The notes beneath the pieces are model-generated. The model saw only the letters and a program-made list of their open reading frames with translations. It was not told the DNA's origin and did no database searches. Of a stretch of DNA of 64,000 bases, positions 1 through 9,500 are shown piece after piece. A program made the position numbers and the translations under genes. The DNA lies in contig JADFXG010000015.1 of the NCBI GenBank assembly GCA_015233895.1, positions 1-64,000 on the forward strand, written 5' to 3'. The DNA is from Nitrospirota bacterium (GTDB lineage: Bacteria; Nitrospirota; Thermodesulfovibrionia; Thermodesulfovibrionales; Magnetobacteriaceae). Each line of letters begins with the position of its first letter. Position 1 is the first letter of the stretch.

Positions 1-128
1 CAAGGGCAGTGAGGTCTGTTTTATCTGTAGGAGTTACAATGCAGAGGGCATTTTTATACAGCTTGCCGGAGGATGCTTTCATGCCGGATTGGTCTTTGCC
101 TGCAATTGGGTGGGCTCCCACAAAATGG
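1..128 (-). pseudogene. tyrA: Prephenate dehydrogenase fragment, 5'-truncated and cut by the window edge
   Basis: Read on the minus strand, about 40 codons translate to a TyrA core segment: the FVGAHPIAG motif with its substrate-binding His, then KDQSGM, then a CIVTPTDKTD stretch. This matches the region just after the NAD-binding domain of prephenate/arogenate dehydrogenases, which carry out oxidative decarboxylation in tyrosine biosynthesis. The gene continues beyond base 1. Towards its 5' side the TyrA resemblance stops at about 125-130, where an oppositely oriented Uma2 gene begins, so the N-terminal Rossmann domain and start codon are missing. The segment is therefore a broken gene or an assembly junction. 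Family identity is secure from motifs; the exact break point is approximate. Confidence 0.7.
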
Positions 129-337
129 ATATGGTAGTCAAAAGGGGTCTCTATGAAAAATACAAAGTGCCGGAGTATTGGATAGTCGTACCGGAGTTTA
201 ATACCATTGAGATTTTAACCCTTGACAACGATAAATATAAAACACACTCCATCGCAGAGATTGAGGGCGTGGTTACGTCTAAGGTTATCGAGGGGCTTGA
301 AGTCAATATTAAAGACATTTTCGAGGACTTAAATTGA
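89..337 (+). pseudogene. Uma2-family (DUF820) endonuclease, C-terminal fragment
   Basis: The frame is open from TTG 89, but Uma2 resemblance begins only at about 121 (MDM...YEKYKVPEYWIV) and runs to the stop at 337. It matches the C-terminal 70 residues of the two complete Uma2 genes in this window (48317-48865 and 50025-50546). Uma2 proteins have a restriction-endonuclease-like PD-(D/E)xK fold and are often multicopy. The N-terminal half with the catalytic Asp and Glu motifs is absent, and the bases upstream read as an antisense tyrA fragment. The start at 89 is therefore formal only. A non-functional remnant, or a misassembly, is most likely. Confidence 0.65.
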
Positions 338-403
338 CTATAGAGACTACGATTGTAAGAGAATACTCAGTTTGCTCAAAATTCATTGTGGGGAGCTGAG
401 ACA

Positions 404-2524
404 TTGCAAAACAAATGGTCAGACGATTATGCAGCCGAGTTCATAAAACTCTATGGCGAAAGATATGGAGAAGACCTTGCCCTAAGAACCTATACATCAC
501 AACTGCTCGGTAAAGAGAAATCCCTTGTCCTTCATGGGGGCGGAAATACATCCGTAAAGTCTCAACATATTAATGTATTTGGGCAACCGCTCAATGCTCT
601 CTTCGTTAAGGCATCCGGATACAACATGGACAGGATTAAACCGGATGGACACGTAGCGCTTGAGCTTGACTATCTCATGCGGCTGCTTGAACTTGATGAT
701 TTGGATGACGAAACGATGATTAATGAGTTTCGCACCCATCTGTTTGACCACAGCGCATCCACGCCATCACTTGAGACACTCCTTCATGCCTTTTTACCCT
801 TTAAGTACGTTGACCATACCCATTCTGAGGCAGTTCTGGCTATCGGTAACTCTACAGACGGAAAAGAGGTATTCAAAAGGATTTTTGGAGATGAGGCGGC
901 AATTTTAGATTATTATACACCAGGGTTTCAACTGGCAAAAGCGGCTGCCTCGTTTTACAGGAGCAATCCTAATATAAAAACCCTGATTCTTATGCATCAC
1001 GGAATATTCACATGGGGAGACACGGCCAAAGACTCATATACTGCTATGATTGATTTCGTTACAGAGGCTGAAAAACATATTGAAGCCGCTAAGGAAAATC
1101 TAAAACGAAAGCATTTTGTTAATGCCCTTCAGAATGAAGTTGATGAGGCAAAGGCACGGTACGTTAAAATTGCACCAATCCTCAGAGGGTTACTCTCTGA
1201 AAAAACCGGTGATACAGATAATCCGTTTAATAAGGTAATCTTAAAACCGTTGATAGATGACGTAACGCTTGGATTTATAAATTCTGAAAAAGCCCGTGAT
1301 ATTCTTATGACCCCTCCTGTTACCTCTGATTATCTTATTCGTACGAAGGCTTTTCCGCTTTGGATTGACACTATCCCCATTGATGACGATGCCGCTATAA
1401 TAGAAGCTCTCTCAGGTGCATTATCAGCCTACAAGGAACAATATGAAAATTACCTTAAAAGACACAGCCTTGACACATCAGCAATAACTCATTTTGATTC
1501 GTTGCCTAAGGTGATAGCGATTCCGTGTATTGGAATAATATGCTCAGGCAGTGACATGAAATCGGTGGTCATTGCGCATGATATAACCCTTCAAAATATC
1601 AGGGTGAAACTTGACATTGCCTTAACATCAGAGTTTAAAGGGATACAAGAGGATGACATTTTTAAGATGGAGTACAGACTTTATCAACAAAATAAACTAA
1701 ATATCGAAAAATGGATGTATTCGCTAACCGGCAGTGTATCGGTCGTAACAGGAGCAGCGGGAGCTATTGGGGGTGCTGTCAGCAAGGGGCTTTTGCGGGA
1801 CGGCTCATGTGTAGCCTTAACTGATCTGCCCGGAGACAATCTCAACTCCATGTATGAAAAGTTACGCGATGAGTTTGGAGAGCGCGTGGCAGCAATCCCT
1901 ATGGATGTTACGGATGCGGAGTCGGTATCTCAGTGTTTTGCTAAGGTCACGGAACTTTGGGGCGGCGTGGATATTTTAATCCCAAATGCGGGCATTGCCA
2001 TGGTCTCAACACTTATGGATATGCCGCTTGAGGGTTTTAAACGGCTTGAACGAGTTAATGTAGATGGCACGTTAACGGTAATATCGGAGGCTGCAAGGCT
2101 TTTTAAGCGGCAGGCAACCGGAGGAGACATTGTGTTGGTGTCAACTAAAAATGTGTTTTCACCGAGTGCCAGTTTCGGGGCATATAGTGCAACAAAAGCG
2201 GCTGCGCATCAAATAGCGCGTGTTGCTTCACTTGAGCTAGCTCCACTCGGAGTTAGAGTAAACATGGTATCGCCGGATGCTGTGTTTTCAGGTGGTACAA
2301 AGCGCTCCGGTCTTTGGGAGGAAATTGGCCCTGAGAGAATGAAAGCACGCGGACTTGATGAAAAAGGACTTGAGCAATACTATCAAAGCCGAAACCTGCT
2401 GAAATCACCCGTTACCGGTGAACATGTCTCAAAAGCTGTGCTGTTTTTTGTAACAAGACAGACACCTACAACCGGCGCCACTATTCCCGTTGACGGCGGC
2501 CTTCCAGATGCCACACCAAGATGA
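404..2524 (+). CDS. Bifunctional class II aldolase / short-chain dehydrogenase
   Basis: The N-terminal part (about residues 10-270) is a class II aldolase/adducin domain with metal-binding histidines in HTHSEA and HHGIFTWGD. The C-terminal part (about 440-706) is a short-chain dehydrogenase with a TGAAGAIGG nucleotide loop and a YSATK catalytic pair (Tyr594, Lys598). Such fusions (RhaE/RhaW type) cleave rhamnulose-1-phosphate and oxidise lactaldehyde in some bacteria; no other rhamnose genes are seen here, so the substrate is open. The frame extends upstream to a TTG at 386, but the TTG at 404 has a Shine-Dalgarno-like GGGGAG about 8 nt upstream and gives the usual N-terminus, so I prefer it. 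It is a stand-alone gene, convergent with the DUF2283 gene downstream. Confidence 0.85.
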   Translation: MQNKWSDDYAAEFIKLYGERYGEDLALRTYTSQLLGKEKSLVLHGGGNTSVKSQHINVFGQPLNALFVKASGYNMDRIKPDGHVALELDYLMRLLELDDLDDETMINEFRTHLFDHSASTPSLETLLHAFLPFKYVDHTHSEAVLAIGNSTDGKEVFKRIFGDEAAILDYYTPGFQLAKAAASFYRSNPNIKTLILMHHGIFTWGDTAKDSYTAMIDFVTEAEKHIEAAKENLKRKHFVNALQNEVDEAKARYVKIAPILRGLLSEKTGDTDNPFNKVILKPLIDDVTLGFINSEKARDILMTPPVTSDYLIRTKAFPLWIDTIPIDDDAAIIEALSGALSAYKEQYENYLKRHSLDTSAITHFDSLPKVIAIPCIGIICSGSDMKSVVIAHDITLQNIRVKLDIALTSEFKGIQEDDIFKMEYRLYQQNKLNIEKWMYSLTGSVSVVTGAAGAIGGAVSKGLLRDGSCVALTDLPGDNLNSMYEKLRDEFGERVAAIPMDVTDAESVSQCFAKVTELWGGVDILIPNAGIAMVSTLMDMPLEGFKRLERVNVDGTLTVISEAARLFKRQATGGDIVLVSTKNVFSPSASFGAYSATKAAAHQIARVASLELAPLGVRVNMVSPDAVFSGGTKRSGLWEEIGPERMKARGLDEKGLEQYYQSRNLLKSPVTGEHVSKAVLFFVTRQTPTTGATIPVDGGLPDATPR

Positions 2525-2559
2525 TAAGGATAACACACTTCAGGCCGATATAAAAAACT

Positions 2560-2775
2560 TCAGATTATCGACACTTCAAGTGGTATTGAGTGTATCTCGT
2601 GGGGGTTTTCTTTCTTTAGGTAATTTAACTTCTCAAAACCAATGATATCACCACTTACATCTTTCTTTACTATAATGCCCCCTCCAATTTCCTCGTTAAT
2701 ACATGGTTTTGGTTCGCTAAACCAAACATCCAGTGTATTCCCAACTTTATCATATGTTATGGTTATTTTGTCCAT
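2560..2775 (-). CDS. DUF2283 domain protein
   Basis: This 71-residue protein has the DUF2283 pattern: a short beta-rich N-terminus with a Tyr-Asp pair, a conserved EEIGGGIIV turn, then D-x-x-G-x-I-I-G-F-E near the C-terminus. DUF2283 genes often accompany small DUF4258 proteins in toxin-antitoxin-like pairs. Here no convincing DUF4258 partner is visible. Translation starts at ATG 2775 with a good AAGGAG site. A 50-codon open frame (2763-2915, minus) overlaps its start by 13 nt, but I do not recognise it and it lacks a ribosome site. Function unknown. Confidence 0.75.
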   Translation of the reverse strand: MDKITITYDKVGNTLDVWFSEPKPCINEEIGGGIIVKKDVSGDIIGFEKLNYLKKENPHEIHSIPLEVSII

Positions 2776-2983
2776 ATACTTTCTCCTTCTTTAATCTTAT
2801 GACTATAAGTTGTCCTGATTGTTTTCCCTGACTTTGCTTTTATTACGAATTTATTCATTGTTTTTGATATTAGATATTCATATGATAGCAATAATTTAGG
2901 GAATCTAACAAGCATGTGTTGAGGGCCATGGCTTTTCAAACGCGTACTCTACAGCGTTAAAACGCAAGGTTAGTAAAAAATAC

Positions 2984-3013
2984 TTGACAAACTTTTCTGA
3001 TGTAATGTAAAAT
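2984..3013 (+). promoter_or_regulatory. Sigma70-like promoter of the hydroxymalonyl/NRPS operon
   Basis: A perfect TTGACA at 2984-2989 is followed after 18 nt by TAAAAT at 3008-3013, with TG directly before the -10 box. The predicted start near 3020 would give a leader of about 115 nt before the TTG start at 3137. No comparable promoter was noticed in the short gaps between the next genes, so it may drive most of the operon. Confidence 0.6.
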
Positions 3014-3036
3014 GGAACCTAAGACGGGTTATTTAT

Positions 3037-3104
3037 GACTTCAGATGCCGTGTGGAAGTCCAAAAATATGATCAATCAATACAACAATAAGTGTTAGAGT
3101 TGTA
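3037..3104 (+). promoter_or_regulatory. Leader hairpins upstream of the operon
   Basis: GACTTC (3037-3042) pairs with GAAGTC (3055-3060), and TACAAC (3080-3085) pairs with GTTGTA (3099-3104). The second stem is followed by a T-rich TATTTTT run and so resembles a weak terminator placed just before the first gene. The stems are only 6 bp, so attenuation is a possibility, not a demonstrated property. Confidence 0.25.
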
Positions 3105-3136
3105 TATTTTTAAACGATTCGGGGGTTGTGTAAAAG

Positions 3137-4012
3137 TTGGCAAATACATTGGACATAAATACGATAGGAGTTATCGGCGCAGGAGTGATGGGCGTCGGTG
3201 TAGCCCAAAATGCCGCACAAACGGGGAAAAGGGTTGTTTTAATTGACCTTGATCCCGTAACACTGGAAAAAGCCGTAGATAAGATCAGGCAGGATCTTCG
3301 CTTCCAAAGCATGTTTAAACCTGCCTCGGCCAATGTTTTAGAATCCACCGCGGTTTTAAATAACATTACACCATCCACCGATTACAGTCTGCTCAGCAGT
3401 GCCGATTATATAATAGAAAACGTAACTGAAAAATGGGACATCAAAAAGGAAGTCTATCAAAAAATAGATAATCTGGCAGCAGACTACTGTATTTTTGCTG
3501 CCAATACATCGGCAATTCCAATAACGCGTATTGCCTCCCTTACAAAGAGGCCGGACAAAGTTATCGGCATTCATTTTATGAACCCTGTGCCGCTTAAGTC
3601 TGCGGTTGAAGTCATAATGGGGTATCACACATCTGAGGCGACTCTTAATACTACTAAAGACCTCCTGTCCTCTATGGGCAAAGAAAGCATTGTGGTTAAT
3701 GACTCGCCGGGTTTTGTCTCAAACCGGGTGCTTATGCTTACCATAAATGAGGCGATTTATTTAGTTTATGAAAACGTGGCAAAACCGGAGGACGTGGACA
3801 GGATATTTAAGACCTGCTTTGGCCACCAGATGGGTCCCCTTGAGACGGCTGATTTAATCGGACTGGACACTATCTTGTACTCTATTGACGTTCTATATGA
3901 GAGTTTTAACGACAGTAAGTTCAGACCATGCCCGCTACTTAAAAAAATGGTGGATGCCGGTCTCTATGGCATGAAAAACGGCAAAGGATTCTACTCCTAT
4001 GACGACATTTAG
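3137..4012 (+). CDS. 3-hydroxyacyl dehydrogenase (FkbK/ZmaG-like), hydroxymalonyl-ACP pathway
   Basis: This 291-residue protein of the 3-hydroxyacyl-CoA dehydrogenase family has an N-terminal NAD-binding GAGVMGVG loop, the catalytic AANTSAIP serine segment, the IHFMNPVP histidine segment and the usual C-terminal helical domain. In FkbG-K-type clusters this enzyme oxidises glyceryl-ACP at the alcohol carbon on the way to hydroxymalonyl-ACP. An ACP, an acyl dehydrogenase and FkbH follow directly, which supports that role over fatty-acid oxidation. The start is TTG 3137, the only in-frame initiation codon before the Rossmann core with a G-rich site upstream; a stop lies two codons before it. First gene of the operon. 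Confidence 0.8.
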   Translation: MANTLDINTIGVIGAGVMGVGVAQNAAQTGKRVVLIDLDPVTLEKAVDKIRQDLRFQSMFKPASANVLESTAVLNNITPSTDYSLLSSADYIIENVTEKWDIKKEVYQKIDNLAADYCIFAANTSAIPITRIASLTKRPDKVIGIHFMNPVPLKSAVEVIMGYHTSEATLNTTKDLLSSMGKESIVVNDSPGFVSNRVLMLTINEAIYLVYENVAKPEDVDRIFKTCFGHQMGPLETADLIGLDTILYSIDVLYESFNDSKFRPCPLLKKMVDAGLYGMKNGKGFYSYDDI

Positions 4013-4057
4013 CGTTATCACCGCATTTAAAATAAACCATGAGGGGTGGATATCTGA

Positions 4058-4303
4058 ATGACTCCTGAGGAGATAAAGACAAAAGTCAGAGCTTTCCTTT
4101 TAAAGTATATTAAAAAGCCTGATCTTAAAGATGATGAAGACTACTTTGCATCAAAACTAATAAATTCTCTCTTTGCCATGCAGCTTGTGATGTTTGTTGA
4201 GAAGGAATTCAAAGTGAAGGTTGAAGACAAAGACCTTGATATAAAGAACTTTAATGCGATAGATTCAATTTCAAGCCTTGTCACAAGAAAACTGGGTTGT
4301 TAA
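4058..4303 (+). CDS. Discrete acyl carrier protein (FkbJ/ZmaD-like)
   Basis: An 81-residue carrier protein. The phosphopantetheine attachment site is Ser37 in an N-S-L motif, where DSL is usual, followed by the amphipathic helix 2 (QLVMFVEKEF). It would carry the glyceryl group delivered by FkbH while the two neighbouring dehydrogenases oxidise it to hydroxymalonyl-ACP. It lies 45 nt after the 3-hydroxyacyl dehydrogenase gene and 27 nt before the acyl dehydrogenase gene, with a strong GAGGGG site. No phosphopantetheinyl transferase gene is visible in the window, so activation must come from elsewhere. Confidence 0.85.
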   Translation: MTPEEIKTKVRAFLLKYIKKPDLKDDEDYFASKLINSLFAMQLVMFVEKEFKVKVEDKDLDIKNFNAIDSISSLVTRKLGC

Positions 4304-4330
4304 GAGAAGCAATTAGACACTGAGGTAAAC

Positions 4331-5461
4331 ATGGAGTTAACACAAGAGCAAGAACAAGCACAGGGGGAATTTAAGGCATTTGTAAATGAGCACGTAGCGC
4401 CCTATGCTGATACATTTGACAGAGAGCAGAAAATACCCGAAGAGCTTATAGCGCTGATAGCCCAAAAGGGTTTTTTTGGATTAATTGTGCCTAAGGAGTA
4501 CGGCGGCATGGCAGCCGATATGATTACCTATGGGCTGTTGTGTGAGGAGATGTGTTGCGGCAGCGCCTCTCTTTTGAGTCTTCTTACAGTGCATGGGATG
4601 GTTATACAGGCAATTATGCGATGGGGCAGTAGTGTTCTTAAGGAGCGGTGGTTAAGAAAACTTGCCTCAGGAGAGATTATCGGCGCCTTTGCCCTCACAG
4701 AGCCTAACGTGGGCAGTGATGCTAAAAGTGTAGAAACCGTTGCCGTTAAAAAAGACAATGGGTTTGTCTTAACTGGAAAAAAGAAGTGGACTTCTTTTGG
4801 CCAAAGAGCTGACTTATTTATGATTATCGCTCAGTGTGAGGACAAACCAACTGCGTTTCTGCTTGAAAAGGGCACGCCGGGTTTTACCGTCACACCTATT
4901 ACAGATACATTTGGGTTTAGGGCCGCTATGATGGCAGAGCTTACGATGGATAACTGCCTTATCACGGAGGAAAACATGGTTGGACGAATCGGTTTTGGCG
5001 TCACACATGTTGCCACCCATGCTCTTGATTATGGCAGATATACTGTTGGTTGGGGTTGTGTGGGACTTGGCAGGGCCTGTCTTGAGGCAAGCCTTAAATA
5101 TACTGCTCAGAGAGTGCAATTTGGCACGTATTTACGCAAGCACCAGTTGATTCAGCATATGATTACCGATATGATAGCCTCTGTCACTGCTGCGCGCCTT
5201 CTATGTCTTAATGCCGGGCATTTAAAAGACGCCGGGGATCACAGAACCATCATGGAAACCGCAATCGCCAAATACTTTGCCTCTACTATGGTTGTAAAGA
5301 CCGCCCTCGATGCTGTGCAAATTCACGGCGCTAACGGTATAAGCAGCGACTATCCGGTTGCAAGATACCTCAGAGATGCAAAAGTAATGGAGATAATCGA
5401 GGGTAGCTCACAGATGCAGCAGATAATAATAGCAAGATACGGGTATCAGGAATATTTATAG
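4331..5461 (+). CDS. Acyl-CoA/ACP dehydrogenase (FkbI/ZmaE-like)
   Basis: A full-length (376-residue) FAD-dependent acyl-CoA dehydrogenase with the LTEPNVGSD flavin/substrate motif, the GxKKWTS segment and the C-terminal IIEGSSQMQ motif holding the putative catalytic base (Glu357). In hydroxymalonyl- and methoxymalonyl-ACP pathways this homologue acts on the carrier-bound three-carbon unit, not on a fatty acyl-CoA. Its position between the ACP and FkbH genes identifies it as that type. GAGG precedes the ATG. I see no missing catalytic residue. Confidence 0.85.
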   Translation: MELTQEQEQAQGEFKAFVNEHVAPYADTFDREQKIPEELIALIAQKGFFGLIVPKEYGGMAADMITYGLLCEEMCCGSASLLSLLTVHGMVIQAIMRWGSSVLKERWLRKLASGEIIGAFALTEPNVGSDAKSVETVAVKKDNGFVLTGKKKWTSFGQRADLFMIIAQCEDKPTAFLLEKGTPGFTVTPITDTFGFRAAMMAELTMDNCLITEENMVGRIGFGVTHVATHALDYGRYTVGWGCVGLGRACLEASLKYTAQRVQFGTYLRKHQLIQHMITDMIASVTAARLLCLNAGHLKDAGDHRTIMETAIAKYFASTMVVKTALDAVQIHGANGISSDYPVARYLRDAKVMEIIEGSSQMQQIIIARYGYQEYL

Positions 5462-5512
5462 CATTTTCTTTAAGCAAGCGCTTAACTTTGGGATATTTGA
5501 AAGGGCAACAAT

Positions 5513-6565
5513 GTGAAAGAAGTAAAAAAAACTAAAAAAACAAAATGTCTCGTATGGGACCTTGATAACACGCTGTGGAGTGGAACTCTTATTGAGGGCG
5601 ACAGGGTAACATTAAGGGAAAATGTCGTTGAAACCATAAAAACCCTCGACAGCCGTGGAATTCTCCAGTCCATTGCGAGCAAAAATGATTACAGCGCGGC
5701 TATGTCAAAACTCCGTGAGTTTGGGTTAGAGGAGTTTTTCCTGTATCCGCAGATAAACTGGGGCGCTAAATCAGAGTCAATTAAAAAAATCGCAGAACTA
5801 ATCAACATAGGTGCCGATACGCTTGCTTTCATAGACGATCAGGAGTTTGAGCTTGACGAGGTGTCTTTTTCCCTGCCTGAGGTTCTGTGCATACACGCCA
5901 CCTCACTTGACCGTGTTGCGGAGATGGAGGAGATGAATCCGGTCTTTATAACGGAGGACTCTAAAAACCGCCGCTTGATGTATATGGCTGATATGAACCG
6001 AAACAAGGATGAGGAGTCTTACGATGGCCCAAAAGAGGAATTTCTAAGTACCCTTGGTATGGTCTTTGATATTTCTCTTGCCTCAACTGACGATCTTAAA
6101 AGAGCAGAGGAGCTTACCGTAAGAACTAATCAGCTAAACACCACAGGTTACACTTATAGCTATGATGAGTTGGATGGCTTTATAAAATCAAGCGGGCATC
6201 TGCTTCTTATTGCCTCCCTTAGTGACCGCTACGGCAGTTACGGGAAAATTGGTCTTGTGCTTATTGAGGTAAAAGAATCGGCATGGATTATAAAACTCCT
6301 TCTGATGTCATGCCGGGTAATGTCCCGCGGGGTAGGCGCCATAGTCATAAACTACCTGAGAAATGAAGCACGCAAGCGTGGGGTAAGGCTGCTTGCTGAG
6401 ATGATACAAAATGACAGAAACCGGATGATGTATGTTACTTATAAATTTTCAGGATTTAACGATATAAACAGAGACGGACAGGTGATTATTATGGAGGACA
6501 ATTCCCTTGCCGACATTCCTCCATACCCGGACTTTGTCAAACTAAGATTTCCAAAATCTTTGTAA
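5513..6565 (+). CDS. fkbH: FkbH-like glyceryl-ACP synthase (HAD superfamily)
   Basis: The N-terminal HAD domain carries the nucleophile motif WDLDNTLW (Asp16, Asp18). A GNAT-like region forms the C-terminal half, as in FkbH proteins. FkbH takes 1,3-bisphosphoglycerate, dephosphorylates it and loads the glyceryl group onto a discrete ACP. At 350 residues it is the length of stand-alone members. The start is GTG 5513; the overlapping ATG at 5511 is followed at once by a stop. The preceding genes complete the hydroxymalonyl-ACP set, but no FkbG O-methyltransferase is present, which points to hydroxymalonyl-ACP (as in zwittermicin) and not methoxymalonyl-ACP. Confidence 0.88.
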   Translation: MKEVKKTKKTKCLVWDLDNTLWSGTLIEGDRVTLRENVVETIKTLDSRGILQSIASKNDYSAAMSKLREFGLEEFFLYPQINWGAKSESIKKIAELINIGADTLAFIDDQEFELDEVSFSLPEVLCIHATSLDRVAEMEEMNPVFITEDSKNRRLMYMADMNRNKDEESYDGPKEEFLSTLGMVFDISLASTDDLKRAEELTVRTNQLNTTGYTYSYDELDGFIKSSGHLLLIASLSDRYGSYGKIGLVLIEVKESAWIIKLLLMSCRVMSRGVGAIVINYLRNEARKRGVRLLAEMIQNDRNRMMYVTYKFSGFNDINRDGQVIIMEDNSLADIPPYPDFVKLRFPKSL

Positions 6566-6581
6566 CAGGAGACTTTTCTCA

Positions 6582-9500
6582 ATGAGTACCGATCAAAAAG
6601 ACACACTAAAGAATCTCTACAAAGCGTATAAAACTTTGCAACTTAAGACGGCAAAGTTTGAAGAGCCGATAGCGGTAATTGGAATAGGATGCCGTTTTCC
6701 AGGCGGAGCGGATAGTCCTGAAAAGTTCTGGCAGATTTTGGAAAAAGGACTGGACGTAACCTCTGAGGTGCCAAAAGACAGATGGCCAACTGATGACTTC
6801 TACAATCCTGACCCTGATGCCGCCGGTAAATCTTACACAAAGCGAGGGGGATTTCTGAGTGAACCGGTTAGCGGCTTTGATAACGGGTTTTTTCAGATAT
6901 CTCCGGATGAGGCCAAAAGTATGGATCCGCAGCAGCGGATGCTTCTTGAGGTAACTCGTGAGGCACTGGAAAACTCCGTTACAAATCCGGAAAGCCTTGT
7001 GGGAAGTCTTACCGGTGTTTTCATTGGTATGGTAAATAATGACTATGCCTCGGCACAACTAAGATGTGGAGACCTTTCAAAAATAGATTCTTACTCCATA
7101 ACAGGCATTGCAGCAAGCACCGCTACCGGGCGTATATCCTACGCATACGGTTTTGAGGGGCCAAGTGTTGCCATAGACACGGCCTGTTCGTCCTCGCTTG
7201 TTGCCATCCATATGGCTTGCCAGAGTTTAAAAACAGGGGAGTCTGATATGGCGCTTGCCGGAGGGGTGCATCTTAATCTCACTCCGGAGGGGTTTATCGG
7301 TTTTTGCAGGATTAAAATCCTCTCCCCGGATGGCAGATGCCGGAGTTTTGACGCAAAGGCTGACGGGATGTCTAAGGGTGAGGGATGCGGAATTGTCGTG
7401 CTAAAGCGGCTCTCTGATGCTTTAGCAAACGGCGACAGAGTGATAGCAGTCATAAAGGGCAGTGCTATCAATCAGGATGGCCGCAGCAATGGCCTAACGG
7501 CTCCAAACGGTCTAGCGCAGGAAAAGGTGATGCGTAAGGCTCTTGAAAAGTCAGCCATAGAACCCTCCGATGTTGGGTACATTGAGGCTCATGGCTCTGC
7601 TACTCCTTTAGGCGACAGTATTGAGATACAATCCATTACCAATGTCTATCGAGGCGGGCGCAGTAACGGCAACGCTCTGAGTGTCGGTACAGTTAAGGCA
7701 AACATCGGGCATCTTGAGGGTGCCGCAGGTGTTGCAGGGTTTATAAAAACAGCGCTTATGCTTGAAAAAGGCGTCATTCCGCCATTGGCTAATTTTGAAA
7801 AACCCAATCCTCACATTCAATGGGATAATGTAAAAATAAATACTTCACCTGTTAAATGGGATACCGGTTCACGCATTGCCGCAGTCAGTTCATACGGCTT
7901 TAGCGGCACAAATGTTCATCTCATAGCGGGAGAGCTGCCGGTAACAGAGAATGCTTCAGTGAGTGAAATTGCAGATTACCAATTACTTAATATTTCTGCA
8001 AAAACTCAGCAGTCTTTAAAAACCCTTGCTAAACGATACCATGATTATTTAATTGATATAACAGAGGATGTCTCCTTAGCCGACATATGCTACAGCGCTG
8101 CCACAGGGCGGGCACAATTGCCATACCGCCTAAGTGTAACAGGGAAAACCAAAAATGAAATGTGTGAAAAACTGGAAAACTATCGAAATGTAGCCGACTA
8201 TGGAGACGGCTGTGTAAGCGGTGAGATTACACACTCGCCTAAAAAGATAGTGTTTATGTTTGCCGGACAAGGCTCCCAATACCGTGACATGGGAAAAGAC
8301 CTGTACCGTAGCTCCGAGGTTTTCCGTAATGCAATGGATGCCTGCGAGGCTTTTGCAAAACCAATAACAGGGAAATCAATCTTAGAAATCATTTATGATA
8401 AAGAGGACACAGGGCTGATTAACGAAACCATCTACACTCAGCCTGCCATATTCTCAGTGGAGTATGCCCTTGCCATGTTGTGGCTTTCGTGGGGGATAAA
8501 ACCACAAGCTGTAATGGGACACAGTATAGGGCAGTATGCAGCTGCATGTGTTGCCGGTGTGTTTTCTCTAAATGATGCAATCACTCTTGTCTGTGAAAGA
8601 GGACGGCTCATACAGAGTTTAACGGAAAGCGGCTCTATGGCGGTGGTACTCTCTGATGAGAGAACAGTTAGCTCTGTAATAGAAAAGTATTCTGAAACTG
8701 TGTCTTTGGCAACAGTAAACGGCCCTGAAAACGTTGTAATCTCAGGTGAAAGGCAGGCCGTATCAGCGGTAATTGCTCACTTTATAGATATGGATATTCC
8801 TGCCAGAGAGCTCAAAATATCACACGCTATTCACAGCGTGCTTATGGAACCAGTTTTAAAGGATTTCCTTGAAGCTGCTAAAAAAGTTACATATTCGCAA
8901 GCAAAAATTCCGGTAGTATCAAACGCTGACGGAAGGTTTGCAACTGAGGAGATAGCAACGCCTGAGTTTTGGGTCAGACATCTCAGAGAGAGTGTCCGGT
9001 TTTACGACTCTGTTGTGAATTTGGACAGGTGGGGATATAATGTTTTTATAGAGGTTGGAGCAACTACAACTCTTATGAGTCTTGGAATCCAATGCCTGCC
9101 TGACAATGAGGCACTTTGGGTGTTTTCGCTTGGGGTAAACAACTCGATGTTTAATATGCGCCCGATGCGCTATGAAAACACTAACGACTGGCAGCAGATA
9201 TTGAAGGGACTTTCCGAACTCTTTGTAGCCGGAGTGGAAATTGACTGGAAAGGTGTAATGGGTTCACACCTTACAGGGAGAAAAAAAGTAGCGCTCCCCA
9301 CATATCCATATGAGCGTAAGCATCTTTGGATAGCTCCTGTCTATCAATATCAAACTCAGCTGGCAAAGGTTGTACCAGTTGACATAGCACAAGAATGCGC
9401 TCAGATCGATGTATCTGAGACGACACCTCAGCGGGAAAATCTTAATAACGAAATCTTAACTTTGATAAGAAAAATCTCAGGCATAGATATATCCGTACAC

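Larger units (their letters stand above)
2776..3136. other. Intergenic region upstream of the biosynthetic operon
   Basis: These 361 bases carry the divergent 5' region of the DUF2283 gene and the promoter and leader of the rightward biosynthetic operon. I see one clear promoter (2984-3013) and two small hairpins in the leader. Apart from an unrecognised 50-codon minus-strand frame (2763-2915) nothing else coding is apparent. Confidence 0.6.

Noticed and set aside
2763-2915. 50-codon minus-strand frame overlapping the DUF2283 start
   Set aside because: No family recognised, no ribosome site; kept only as a note. A DUF4258-like partner was considered but the motifs are absent.
6606-7058. 150-codon minus-strand frame
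   Set aside because: Antisense to the conserved KS domain; no domain resemblance or ribosome site.
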